A DNA stretch of 32,017 nt from an uncultured bacterium. Lineage in GTDB: Bacteria; Actinomycetota; Coriobacteriia; Coriobacteriales; Coriobacteriaceae. The stretch spans positions 1 through 32,017 of the forward strand of contig CAJMNK010000017.1 of the NCBI GenBank assembly GCA_905214905.1. The letters run 5' to 3'. The notes under the pieces are model-generated. The model worked only from the letters and a program-made list of their open reading frames with translations. It did not search any database and was not told the DNA's origin. This document shows positions 1-7,134 of this stretch, piece after piece (positions within the stretch are counted from its first letter, which is position 1; every line of letters starts with the position of its first letter). A program made the position numbers and the translations under genes.

Positions 1-220
1 GGTCTACGACGAGATCATCCCCGTCGAAAATGACGACGCCTTTGCCACCGGCCGCGCCGTGGGCCACAAGGAGGGCGTGCTCGTGGGCATTTCGTCCGGT
101 GCCGCCGTGTGGGCCGCACTGCAGCTGGCCAAGCGCCCCGAGAACGAGGGCAAGACCATCGTGGCGCTGCTCGCCGACACCGGCGAGCGCTACCTGTCCA
201 CGGCGCTCTTCCAGGACTAA
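1..220 (+). CDS. cysK: Cysteine synthase, 3' end only (partial)
   Basis: The reading frame enters from the left edge (first full codon at base 2) and stops with TAA at 218-220, giving the last 72 residues. They include GISSGAAVWAALQLAKRPEN followed by IVALLADTGERYLST, the conserved C-terminal part of PLP-dependent O-acetylserine sulfhydrylases; the GISSGA segment lies near the cofactor phosphate region in this family. The enzyme makes cysteine from O-acetylserine and sulfide in the cytoplasm. The substrate loop and the PLP lysine lie outside the window, so a cystathionine beta-synthase-type paralogue cannot be fully excluded. It lies upstream of mnmA on the same strand, separated by a terminator-like hairpin. 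Confidence 0.85.
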   Translation, partial: VYDEIIPVENDDAFATGRAVGHKEGVLVGISSGAAVWAALQLAKRPENEGKTIVALLADTGERYLSTALFQD

Positions 221-320
221 GGGCCCGTCACTTGTCGATAGGCCCAAGGCACGCCGTTCTTCCCTCTCTTCTGGCAGCCTGAGCCCATCTCGTTAGGGTG
301 TCCCACACGACGCCCGAACT

Positions 321-329
321 TGCTACAAT
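321..329 (+). promoter_or_regulatory. Candidate extended -10 promoter for mnmA
   Basis: TGC followed by TACAAT (324-329) is an extended -10 element. No good -35 is visible about 17 bases upstream. A start at about 335 would place the hairpin at 334-361 at the very 5' end of the transcript. This is sequence-pattern evidence only. Confidence 0.35.
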
Positions 330-333
330 GTCT

Positions 334-372
334 GCGGCGCGGAACCAGCCTCCCGCGCCGCTTTTCTTTTTT
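334..372 (+). terminator. Intrinsic terminator between cysK and mnmA
   Basis: A 9-bp GC-only stem (GCGGCGCGG at 334-342 with CCGCGCCGC at 353-361) has a 10-base loop and is followed by TTTTCTTTTTT. It can end the cysK transcript. Because a -10-like element lies immediately upstream and the mnmA ribosome site immediately downstream, it could also act as a leader attenuator for mnmA. Confidence 0.75.
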
Positions 373-401
373 GGCCACATGCCACCAAGGAGAACCTCCC
401 C

Positions 402-1502
402 ATGCACAATAAGCGCGTGCTCGTCGCCATGAGCGGCGGCGTCGATTCCAGCGTGACCGCGTATCTGCTCAAAAGTCAGGGTTACGAATGTGTCGGTGCC
501 ACCATGCGCCTCACCTGCCCCGCACCCGATCCCGTCACGGGCATGAGTAAGGTCGACCGCGACATCGCCGACGCGAAGGCCGTCGCCGAGCGCCTAGGCA
601 TTCCGCACCATGCGCTCGACCTGCAGCAGACCTTCGACCACAGCGTTATCGAGCTCTTTGTGAACGCCTACCAGGAAGGGCTGACGCCCAATCCGTGCAT
701 TATCTGCAACCGCCACATTAAGTTTGGCGCGCTGCTCGATGCGGCGCTGGACATGGGCTGCGACTACATCGCAACGGGACATTACGCCAAAACAAGCCAG
801 GCGGCAGACGGCACCTGGCAGCTACATCGCGGCGAAGATCCCAAAAAGGACCAGAGTTACTTTTTGTATTCGCTCACGCAAGAGCGTCTGGCACGCACGA
901 TCTTTCCGCTGGCAGGCTTGGACAAAGAGCGCGACGTTCGCCGCATTGCCGCCGAGCAGGGCTTTATCAACGCCCAGAAAGCCGAGAGCGAGGATATCTG
1001 CTTTATCGCGGACGGCGACTACGCGGGCTATATCGAGCGCCGCTGCGGACATGCCGCCGAGCCGGGCGATATTGTATGGCGTGACGGCAGCGTGGTCGGA
1101 CGTCACAGCGGCGCACTGCGCTATACCATCGGCCAGCGCAAGGGCCTGGGCGTCGCGATGGCGCACCCCGTGTACGTAACGGGCGTCGATGCCGCCAACA
1201 ACATTGTGCATCTGGGCGAGGCCGAGGACCTGACGGCCACAGCGCTCACGGCCAACGACTGGATCTGGAGCGCCCCTGCCGACCGCATGGAGGCAGAGCT
1301 GGACGCCGACGGCATTCGCGTGGGCGCCAAATACCGCTACCGTCAAAAGGACCAGGCAGCGACCCTTGCACGTGGCGAAGACGGGCAAATGCTGCTAACT
1401 TTTGACGAGCCGCAGCGAGCCATCGCCCCCGGCCAGGCAGTCGTTGCCTACCGCGGCGACGTCGTCTTGGGCGGCGGCACCGTCACGGCAGCCATCAGGT
1501 AG
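402..1502 (+). CDS. mnmA: tRNA-specific 2-thiouridylase MnmA
   Basis: A 366-residue protein that thiolates U34 of tRNA-Lys, -Glu and -Gln, using ATP and persulfide sulfur delivered from a cysteine desulfurase. The PP-loop SGGVDSS is at residues 11-17. The two catalytic cysteines are present: Cys99 in NPCIICN and Cys200 in SEDICFI, close to Cys102 and Cys199 of the E. coli enzyme, and the length matches the family (E. coli 368). The C-terminal part contains the GQRKGLG motif typical of the tRNA-binding region. The start is supported by AAGGAGAA at 387-394, seven bases upstream. The gene appears to be expressed on its own, with a terminator-like palindrome on each side. Confidence 0.97.
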   Translation: MHNKRVLVAMSGGVDSSVTAYLLKSQGYECVGATMRLTCPAPDPVTGMSKVDRDIADAKAVAERLGIPHHALDLQQTFDHSVIELFVNAYQEGLTPNPCIICNRHIKFGALLDAALDMGCDYIATGHYAKTSQAADGTWQLHRGEDPKKDQSYFLYSLTQERLARTIFPLAGLDKERDVRRIAAEQGFINAQKAESEDICFIADGDYAGYIERRCGHAAEPGDIVWRDGSVVGRHSGALRYTIGQRKGLGVAMAHPVYVTGVDAANNIVHLGEAEDLTATALTANDWIWSAPADRMEAELDADGIRVGAKYRYRQKDQAATLARGEDGQMLLTFDEPQRAIAPGQAVVAYRGDVVLGGGTVTAAIR

Positions 1503-1516
1503 CCCCATCCCCTTCA

Positions 1517-1587
1517 TAAGTTGCGGTGAAATAGGGACTGTTTAAGCGTTTAAAACCGCCAAACAGTCCCTATTTCACCGCAACTTA
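1517..1587. repeat. 27-bp inverted repeat (AAGTTGCGGTG family, copy 1)
   Basis: Perfect 27-bp arms at 1517-1543 and 1561-1587 enclose a 17-base loop. The arm begins TAAGTTGCGGTGAAATAGGG. It sits between the convergent mnmA and peptidase genes and could act as a bidirectional terminator. A second, diverged copy with the same outer end is at 6521-6589, so this is a repeat family and not a one-off terminator. Confidence 0.9.
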
Positions 1588-1594
1588 GAGAGGA

Positions 1595-1630
1595 CGGCCT
1601 CGGTCGGTACTGCTGTGTCAGCCGAGGCCG
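1595..1630 (-). terminator. Hairpin downstream of the M42 peptidase
   Basis: CGGCCTCGG (1595-1603) pairs with CCGAGGCCG (1622-1630), nine perfect base pairs with an 18-base loop, eight bases past the peptidase stop. The T-run on the minus strand is poor, so it may be a weak terminator or an mRNA-stabilising 3' end. Confidence 0.5.
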
Positions 1631-1638
1631 CTGCATCG

Positions 1639-2682
1639 TTAGCGCTGCACGTAGGCGCGGACGAGCTCGTAGGTGTTACGCACGCCGTCCATGTGGCTGC
1701 GCTCGTAGTTGTGGCTCGCGTACACGCCGGGGCCGATCAGGCCATGGCGAATGTCGTAGCCGGCCGAGAGCGTGGCCTCGACGTCGGAGCCGTAGTGCGG
1801 GTACACATCGATGGCGTAATCGAGCTCCAGCTCGCGCGCGATGTTGGACAGCGTGGTTACCAAGTCGTAGTTGTACGGACCACCCGAATCCTTGGCGCAA
1901 ATCGACACCATGCGCTCGGTGCAGCCCAGGTCGTCGCCCACGCAGCCCATGTCCACGCTGATCATCTCGCGCGTGTCGGCCGGCACGAAAGCGCCGCCGT
2001 GGCCGACCTCCTCGTACACAGTAAAGAGCAGGGACACCTTGCGCGAGAGCGTCACCTCGCCAGCGGCGACGGCACGCGCCAAGCCCAGCAAAATGGAGGC
2101 CGACAGCTTGTCGTCCAAGAAGCGACTCTTGATGTAGCCGCTCTCCGTCACCGTGGTACGCGGATCCATAGCGATGATGTCGCCCGTCTGAATGCCCAGC
2201 TCAAGCACGTCATCCTTGCTGTCGACATTCTCGTCGAGCAGGATTTCCATGTTCTTCTCGATGGTCTTGACCGGCTCGTCGGCCACGTGCGCCGAAGGCT
2301 CGGTGTTGAGAACCACACCCGTGTACACATTGCCGTCACGCGTGTAGACGGTGCAGTTCTCGCCATCGGCCGTAGACCACTGGTGCCCACCAAGCGTCGT
2401 GGGACGCAGGCGGCCATTGTCCTTAATGGAGCGTACCATGGCGCCCAGGGTGTCGACATGGCTCGCCAAAACAAGCGGCTCGCCCTCGCCGCCAAGCTCA
2501 ACCAGCACGTTGCCCTTATTGGAACGCTCAGGGCCAAAGCCCATATCACGCAGGGTCTCCTTTAGATAATCAGTCGCCGCACGGGTATAGCCCGTAGGCG
2601 AAGCAATAGAAGTCAGCGTCTTAAGCTGTCCCGCGATATAGGAGAGCGTCTCCTCTAGAGAAGCATCGATATTGGAACCCAT
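1639..2682 (-). CDS. M42 family metallopeptidase (glutamyl/tetrahedral aminopeptidase type)
   Basis: A 347-residue cytoplasmic aminopeptidase of family M42, which forms large oligomers that trim peptides. Metal ligands expected for the family are visible: His75 and Asp77 in ASHVDTLG, Asp190/Asp191 in KSRFLDDKLSA, Glu224/Glu225 in YEEVGHGG, Asp244 in VDMG, and His324 in the C-terminal SHNYERSH. Asp77 and one of the two glutamates would support catalysis. Two in-frame ATGs exist, at 2688 and 2682. The Shine-Dalgarno GGAAGG at 2689-2694 abuts the first but lies six bases before the second, so 2682 is chosen. The exact substrate cannot be told from sequence. Confidence 0.93.
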   Translation of the reverse strand: MGSNIDASLEETLSYIAGQLKTLTSIASPTGYTRAATDYLKETLRDMGFGPERSNKGNVLVELGGEGEPLVLASHVDTLGAMVRSIKDNGRLRPTTLGGHQWSTADGENCTVYTRDGNVYTGVVLNTEPSAHVADEPVKTIEKNMEILLDENVDSKDDVLELGIQTGDIIAMDPRTTVTESGYIKSRFLDDKLSASILLGLARAVAAGEVTLSRKVSLLFTVYEEVGHGGAFVPADTREMISVDMGCVGDDLGCTERMVSICAKDSGGPYNYDLVTTLSNIARELELDYAIDVYPHYGSDVEATLSAGYDIRHGLIGPGVYASHNYERSHMDGVRNTYELVRAYVQR

Positions 2683-2890
2683 ATGCATCCTTCCAAATAA
2701 AACTAAGACCGAATCCCGATTTTAACCGTTCTACACGTGCAATGCCCTAGAAGCCGAGCCACCTCCAGACGTCCTCGCGCCGATTTTGCGCACGCGCACG
2801 GTTTAAAATCCGAATCTTGCATAAAGCTTTTCGATTTCTGCATAAAAATGAGGCATCTTCTTGCTTCGTCTCAGGGTACCCCACTTTGGA

Positions 2891-2916
2891 CCGTGCAAAA
2901 AACGGAGTATTCAGCA
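2891..2916 (+). repeat. GGAGTATTCAGCA box, A-tract version
   Basis: CCGTGCA, then AAAAAC, then GGAGTATTCAGCA. It matches the reverse complement of 3103-3128 at 20 of 26 bases. All six differences are in the centre, where the other copy has TTTTTG. Confidence 0.7.
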
Positions 2917-3102
2917 CCGTGGGCCCCAACGGCCCCATCACAAACGACAAAACGATGCGGTTACAGCAGTATTGCGGGTCGTCGCAAAGCAGAAACTCAG
3001 TAACAACCCCCTCCACTCATCGATAGCCCACCCACAATGGCTGTCGATGGGCGTCTGCGGGCCACTACGGGCCATTCAAAACGTTATGCATTTTTAAGAG
3101 CT

Positions 3103-3128
3103 TGCTGAATACTCCCAAAAATGCACGG
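3103..3128 (-). repeat. GGAGTATTCAGCA box, T-tract version (inverted partner)
   Basis: On the minus strand this reads CCGTGCA, TTTTTG, GGAGTATTCAGCA. It also forms a local hairpin: TGCATTTTT at 3087-3095 can pair with AAAAATGCA at 3117-3125. Confidence 0.7.
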
Positions 3129-3157
3129 CGCCTTGAGGGGGACCTTCGCGACAAAGG

Positions 3158-3196
3158 AAACCGCCCCGTCGAAGTATGCATTCGACGGGGCGGTTT
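3158..3196 (-). terminator. Intrinsic terminator of lemA
   Basis: A perfect 16-bp stem (3158-3173 with 3181-3196; core CCGCCCCGTCGAA) has a 7-base loop. On the minus strand it ends in TTT followed by CCTTTGT. It lies 35 bases past the lemA stop. Confidence 0.85.
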
Positions 3197-3231
3197 ATGC
3201 ATATACCCGATTTGGATGCGCTGCCAACCTA

Positions 3232-3783
3232 TTAGAACTTGACGGTCGGTGCCTGGCGGGCTGCCTCGGCTGCCTCAAAGCCCTGGCGCTCCTTAAACTG
3301 GAAGATGCCGGCAAAGATGACAGCCGGGAACGTCTGAATGGCGTTGTTGTAGCTGAGCACGCAGTCGTTGTAGCTCTGGCGTGCATAGCTAATCTTGTTC
3401 TCGGTATCCTCGAGCGACGCCTGCAGCTGCGTAAAGTTGGTGTTTGCCTTAAGGTCGGGATAGGCCTCGGCTACGGCGAAGAGCTGGCGCAGCGCACCGG
3501 TCAGCACGTTGTCGGCTTCCATCTTGGCCTCGGGCGTGGTGGCCTTGACGGCGGTGTTACGCGCGCTGATCACGGCGGAGAGCGTCTCTTGCTCGTGCTT
3601 GGCGTAGCCCTTGACGGTCTCGACCAGGTTGGGGATCAGGTCGTTGCGGCGCTGCAGCTGCGTATCGATGTTCTGCCAGGCGTTATCGATGCGGTTACGC
3701 TTAGTGACCATGTTGTTGTAGATGCCGGCGATGGCGCAGACAATCACAATGACAACAACGATGCCGATGATGACGGTAATCAT
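3232..3783 (-). CDS. lemA: LemA family protein
   Basis: A 183-residue membrane-anchored protein. An N-terminal hydrophobic segment (residues 2-22, ITVIIGIVVVIVIVCAIAGI) is followed by a helical domain with the family hallmarks RNRIDNAWQNIDTQLQRRND, LIPNLVETVKGYA, and near the C-terminus SYNDCVLSYNNAIQTFP. LemA proteins are widespread; their biochemical role is not settled, and they are often found near membrane peptidases or signalling genes. Here the gene stands alone. ATG 3783 is supported by GGAGA, five bases upstream (3789-3793). It is transcribed divergently from the TetR-type gene. Confidence 0.93.
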   Translation of the reverse strand: MITVIIGIVVVIVIVCAIAGIYNNMVTKRNRIDNAWQNIDTQLQRRNDLIPNLVETVKGYAKHEQETLSAVISARNTAVKATTPEAKMEADNVLTGALRQLFAVAEAYPDLKANTNFTQLQASLEDTENKISYARQSYNDCVLSYNNAIQTFPAVIFAGIFQFKERQGFEAAEAARQAPTVKF

Positions 3784-3844
3784 GATGTCTCCGTTTCGAA
3801 TGGCCGCGGCGGCATGCGCCAGCTGCCGTTGGTATAACGCTACT

Positions 3845-3873
3845 AGTATACCCGCAACGTTTTGCCGTGCCGA
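3845..3873 (-). promoter_or_regulatory. Candidate lemA promoter
   Basis: On the minus strand TATACT (3850-3845) is a good -10 hexamer. The matching -35 region about 17-18 bases upstream reads TCGGCA/TTCGGC, a weak match. It is about 60 bases upstream of the lemA start. Confidence 0.4.
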
Positions 3874-3994
3874 ACTTTCCGGTAAGCGTTATGTTTTCGG
3901 TGGGGTTGGCACTGGGGCAAAGCGCGCGAGGTACAGGTGTAAGATATGCGACAGATTGACGAGTATTGTCTTTGCCCTGAGGATGGCGATACGG

Positions 3995-4579
3995 ATGGAC
4001 CTTCGCATTAAGAAAACCTATCGTGCCCTGTTCGATGCTTTCACCGAGCTTCTCGAGGAGCATCGTTTTGAGGACCTGACGGTTGCCATGCTGTGCGACC
4101 GCGCCATGATTCGCCGCACGACGTTCTACAAGCACTTTCGCGACAAGAACGATTACTTTGCCTTTTATATCGATGAGCTCATGTCCGGCTTGCCGCAAAA
4201 ACAGCCCGATGAGGCCGGCACAGTGTCTGCCGAGGACGTGCGCGCGCTCCGGCACGCGATTTTGGACGATGCCATGGACCTGATTCTGGCCCATGAGCAG
4301 CTCATGGACAACATTTTGGCGAGCAGCATGTCGGGAATGCTGACCAACGTTATTTGCGACCGTATTGCCCGCTCCATCCGCGAGCGTGTGATGAACGTGC
4401 TTGCCGAGGATGCCCTGGCCCCCGTGTCACTCGAGACGACGTCTGAGTTTGTCGCCGGCGGTATTATTCGACTTTTCACGATATGGTGGGAATCGGGCCA
4501 CGATCTTGAGCGTCGACCCGAGATGGCCGACGTGGTCGATGCGCTGTTTGAGCGGACCATGACACCGGTGCATCACTAA
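3995..4579 (+). CDS. TetR/AcrR family transcriptional regulator
   Basis: A 194-residue regulator starting MDLRIKKTYRALFDAFTELL. The helix-turn-helix is at about residues 26-52 (LTVAMLCDRAMIRRTTFYKHF), with the TTFYKHFRDK recognition-helix end typical of TetR proteins; the C-terminal two-thirds is an all-helical ligand or dimer domain. The upstream in-frame ATG at 3983 has GAGG directly abutting it, too close to work well. ATG 3995 has that GAGG 12 bases away and is the usual family N-terminus, so the start is uncertain by four codons. The ligand and targets are unknown; it is divergent from lemA. Its stop lies three bases from the 3' end of the opposing tRNA-Ser gene. Confidence 0.85.
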   Translation: MDLRIKKTYRALFDAFTELLEEHRFEDLTVAMLCDRAMIRRTTFYKHFRDKNDYFAFYIDELMSGLPQKQPDEAGTVSAEDVRALRHAILDDAMDLILAHEQLMDNILASSMSGMLTNVICDRIARSIRERVMNVLAEDALAPVSLETTSEFVAGGIIRLFTIWWESGHDLERRPEMADVVDALFERTMTPVHH

Positions 4580-4582
4580 AAG

Positions 4583-4672
4583 TGGCGGAGAGAGGGGGAT
4601 TCGAACCCCCGGAACGCTCTCGCGCTCAACGGTTTTCAAGACCGCCGCATTCAACCGCTCTGCCATCTCTCC
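4583..4672 (-). tRNA. tRNA-Ser (anticodon UGA)
   Basis: A 90-base class II tRNA on the minus strand. The acceptor stem GGAGAGA pairs with TCTCTCC, followed by discriminator G and an encoded CCA. The anticodon loop CTTGAAA sits in the stem CGGT/ACCG and gives anticodon TGA, reading UCA. There is an extended variable arm (GAGCGCGAGAGCGTTC region) and a T-arm GGGGGTTCGAATCCCCC. The long variable arm and anticodon identify serine. Confidence 0.97.
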
Positions 4673-4723
4673 GTGAGTCGTAATGATAGCATCGTTTTGA
4701 ATTTGCAACAGGGAAGGCGAACG

Positions 4724-6505
4724 ATGACGATCACCGAAATCGACGAGAAGTTCATGCGCGAGGCGTTGGCGGAGGCGCGAGCCGCCGCGGCGGTGGGCGA
4801 GGTGCCCATCGGAGCCGTAGTGGTGCGCGACGGCGAGATCGTCGCGAGGGCGCATAATCGTCGCGAGCTCGACCAGGACCCTTCGGCGCATGCAGAGTTC
4901 GCGGCCCTGTGCGTCGCTGCCCAGGCGCTTGGCCGCTGGCGCCTTTCCGACTGTACGGTCTACGTGACGCTCGAACCCTGCTGCATGTGCGCGGGGCTTA
5001 TGGTCAACGCGCGCGTGGGACGCTGCGTGTATGGCGCGAGCGACGCCAAGGCGGGCGCGTTGGGATCCCTATACGATTTGAATGCCGACTCGCGCCTGAA
5101 TCATCGGTTTAATGTGACCGCCGGTGTGCTGGCAGACGAGTGTCGTGAGGTGTTGAGCAGCTATTTTAGTGGGCTGCGTGGCACCGATGGTGCTGACTGC
5201 GGTTGTGGGGCCGATCTTGGGGCACATGCCGCTCATGCCGAGGCGCTCGCGTGTGCCGAAGATATCGCCGTTGAGGCGGTCGATTTTGGTACCGCGTGCC
5301 GCCGGCCCCGCCGTGTGCTGTTGGCGATTGATTCCTTTAAGGGCAGCGTGTCGAGTGCACAGGCGGAGGCGGCGGTTGCCGAAGGCGTGCGCCGTGTGTG
5401 GTCCGATGCCCAGGTGGCCACGTTGCCGCTGGCAGATGGTGGCGAGGGAACGCTCGACGCCGTTGCCGCCTGCGGTGGCGAGCTTGTGACCTGCGAGGTG
5501 GCAGGCCCCTTGGGCGAGCGTGTGCCTGCCCGGATGCTGGTTGATGTCGAGCGCGAGTCCGCGGTCATCGAGATGGCCGAGGCGGCCGGCATCGGGTACT
5601 CGCCTTGCACGGAGTCGTCGGCGCTGGCCGCTACAACCTATGGCGTGGGCGAGCTCATGCTTCGCGCGGTTCGCACGGGCGCAAAGACTATCTATATTGG
5701 CTTGGGCGGCAGCGCCACCAACGACGGTGGCGCCGGCATGCTGCAGGCGCTGGGCGCGCGTGTGGTCGATGATCGGAACTGCGTTGTCGCCCCCGGTCTT
5801 GCGGGTCTCGAGCAGGTGGCGAGCGTTGATTTGGCGCCAGCGCTGCAGGCTTTGGATGGCGCTCGTATCGTTGTGCTTTCGGATGTAGAGAATCCACTCG
5901 TGGGACGCCGAGGCGCTCTGGCGGTGTTCGGTGGGCAGAAAGGCCTGCCGGCGGATGATGCCGAGGCGCTGAACAGGTGCGACAGCTGGATGGTCGGCTA
6001 CGGTCGCTTGCTCGACGCTGCGATTGCCGGAGCTCGAGCCCAGGGATTGTTGCGCACACCTGAGAGCGCACGGACATTTGGCTCGGTGCTCGGCGTGCCC
6101 GGCGCCGGTGCCGCCGGTGGTCTGGGAGCAGCGCTGTTGGCACTCGGTGCCGAGTTGCGCTCGGGCGTGGAGACGGTGCTCGACCTCGTGGGGTTTGACG
6201 AGCGCGTGCGCGATGTCGACCTCGTCATAACGGGCGAGGGCAATATGGATGAGCAGTCCGCCGCCGGCAAGGCGCCGGTGGGCGTGGCTTGTCGTGCGAA
6301 GCGATATGGCAAGCCGGTAGCCGCTGTCGTGGGCGGTCGCGCTGACAACCTGGATGCGGTGTATGGTCAGGGCGTCGACTTGGTGCTTCCGATCTGTCGC
6401 AAGCCCATGGACCTGGAGCGGGCACTCGATCCGCAAGAAGCCGCAACCAACCTCATCTGCGCCGGCGAAGCAGCCGCTCGATCCTACGACCTCGCCCGCC
6501 TCTAA
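4724..6505 (+). CDS. Fusion: tRNA adenosine-34 deaminase (TadA) + glycerate kinase
   Basis: A single 593-residue frame with two enzymes. Residues 1-152 are a full-length TadA: zinc ligands His56 (with catalytic Glu58 in HAE) and Cys86/Cys89 in PCCMC. It makes inosine at the wobble base of tRNA-Arg. Residues about 153-195 are an Ala-rich linker holding four cysteines (159, 161, 177, 192). Residues about 197-591 match the GckA/GlxK-type glycerate kinase family: LLAIDSFKGSVSS at its start, LPLADGGEGTLDA, GLGGSATNDGGAGMLQALG, and VITGEGNMDEQSAAGKAP. Both halves look intact and the length equals the sum of the two families. GGGAAGG at 4711-4717 supports ATG 4724. No stop or start signal separates the domains. 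Confidence 0.93.
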   Translation: MTITEIDEKFMREALAEARAAAAVGEVPIGAVVVRDGEIVARAHNRRELDQDPSAHAEFAALCVAAQALGRWRLSDCTVYVTLEPCCMCAGLMVNARVGRCVYGASDAKAGALGSLYDLNADSRLNHRFNVTAGVLADECREVLSSYFSGLRGTDGADCGCGADLGAHAAHAEALACAEDIAVEAVDFGTACRRPRRVLLAIDSFKGSVSSAQAEAAVAEGVRRVWSDAQVATLPLADGGEGTLDAVAACGGELVTCEVAGPLGERVPARMLVDVERESAVIEMAEAAGIGYSPCTESSALAATTYGVGELMLRAVRTGAKTIYIGLGGSATNDGGAGMLQALGARVVDDRNCVVAPGLAGLEQVASVDLAPALQALDGARIVVLSDVENPLVGRRGALAVFGGQKGLPADDAEALNRCDSWMVGYGRLLDAAIAGARAQGLLRTPESARTFGSVLGVPGAGAAGGLGAALLALGAELRSGVETVLDLVGFDERVRDVDLVITGEGNMDEQSAAGKAPVGVACRAKRYGKPVAAVVGGRADNLDAVYGQGVDLVLPICRKPMDLERALDPQEAATNLICAGEAAARSYDLARL

Positions 6506-6520
6506 GGCCTATCTCCCTAT

Positions 6521-6589
6521 AAGTTGCGGTGGAATACGGAGTGTTTTTGCCTTTAAGGGGCCAATTCAGTCCGTATTCCACCGCAACTT
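6521..6589. repeat. Inverted repeat (AAGTTGCGGTG family, copy 2)
   Basis: Perfect 20-bp arms at 6521-6540 and 6570-6589 (AAGTTGCGGTGGAATACGGA and its complement) enclose a 29-base centre. Fifteen bases past the stop of the deaminase-kinase gene, it can also serve as its terminator. The outer 11 bases are identical to copy 1 at 1518-1586, while the inner arm bases differ compensatorily. Confidence 0.85.
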
Positions 6590-6656
6590 CGAGAATGGCC
6601 ATTCGAGGTTGGCTGCCTTGGGTCTTGGGTCGGACCGTTTGCCACGAAATGCGGCC

Positions 6657-6784
6657 ATCTACTACGTTAAACCGGCCACCTTCGACCATCCTGGAATTTG
6701 CAAAAACAAAATCGCAGGTAGAAAGCTTGCCGATTTTCGAAAAAGTCGGCTATGGTCGACCCCTGTGACCTAAACGTAGTAGAT
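6657..6784. repeat. MITE-like palindromic element (ATCTACTACGTT ends)
   Basis: ATCTACTACGTT (6657-6668) recurs inverted at 6773-6784. A second inverted pair, TCGACCAT at 6682-6689 and ATGGTCGA at 6752-6759, is nested inside with similar spacing. The centre holds a small hairpin (GCCGA...TCGGC at 6729-6750). There is no coding capacity. The 128-bp size and terminal inverted repeats resemble a non-autonomous mobile element or a large structured intergenic repeat. Confidence 0.65.
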
Positions 6785-7120
6785 AGGCCCTTTTCGTGGC
6801 GCAGCGTCAGACCGGTCTTTTTGGGACTAGGAAAACACCCGTAAAGGCATGTGAATCTGAACAATTTAATCCTGCGCCCTGCGGCGCTCGATGGTGTTGT
6901 CTGGGGATCGGAGACTATGCACTTCAGGTGTTGGCGCCGCCATTTGTGTGCCATTAGTAGATTGCTCTTCGTTCAGTTGTTCGCCGATTAATCCTGCCAA
7001 TTTATTACCATTTCGGGCGAAGACGTGGATTATCTCCATGATGGACCTCTTTGGGCATAATGTTGTCTTTAATCTGTCCTAATCAATAGATCGCTCTTGG
7101 GAAGAGAGGGCGACACCAGA
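6785..7120. other. Non-coding region upstream of the giant surface protein
   Basis: No supported gene. CATAAT at 7056-7061 is a possible -10, without a clear -35. A near-identical 12-mer, TAGATTGCTCTT (6958-6969) and TAGATCGCTCTT (7087-7098), occurs twice in the same orientation, 129 bases apart, flanking the likely promoter zone. Confidence 0.35.
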
Positions 7121-7134
7121 GGGGGAGAAGGGAA

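Larger units (their letters stand above)
2689..3157. other. Long non-coding gap with dispersed repeat sequence
   Basis: About 470 bases between the M42 peptidase and lemA (both minus strand). An 89-codon minus-strand frame crosses it (3016-2747), but it has no ribosome site and no recognisable domain. The stretch carries an inverted pair of a GGAGTATTCAGCA-containing box (listed separately) and a GGGCC-rich segment at about 2921-2936. I read it as repeat-derived sequence containing the peptidase promoter near its left edge; no convincing -35/-10 pair was found. Confidence 0.4.

Noticed and set aside
1615..2565. 316-codon plus-strand open frame
   Set aside because: Antisense to the M42 peptidase, whose metal ligands are intact; the antisense product is Val/Ala/His-rich without motifs.
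2747..3016. 89-residue minus-strand frame in the repeat-bearing gap
   Set aside because: No Shine-Dalgarno and no domain; it runs through the inverted GGAGTATTCAGCA box and is better explained as translated repeat sequence.
5069..6436. 455-codon minus-strand open frame
   Set aside because: Antisense shadow of the TadA-glycerate kinase gene; no recognisable motifs and no ribosome site.
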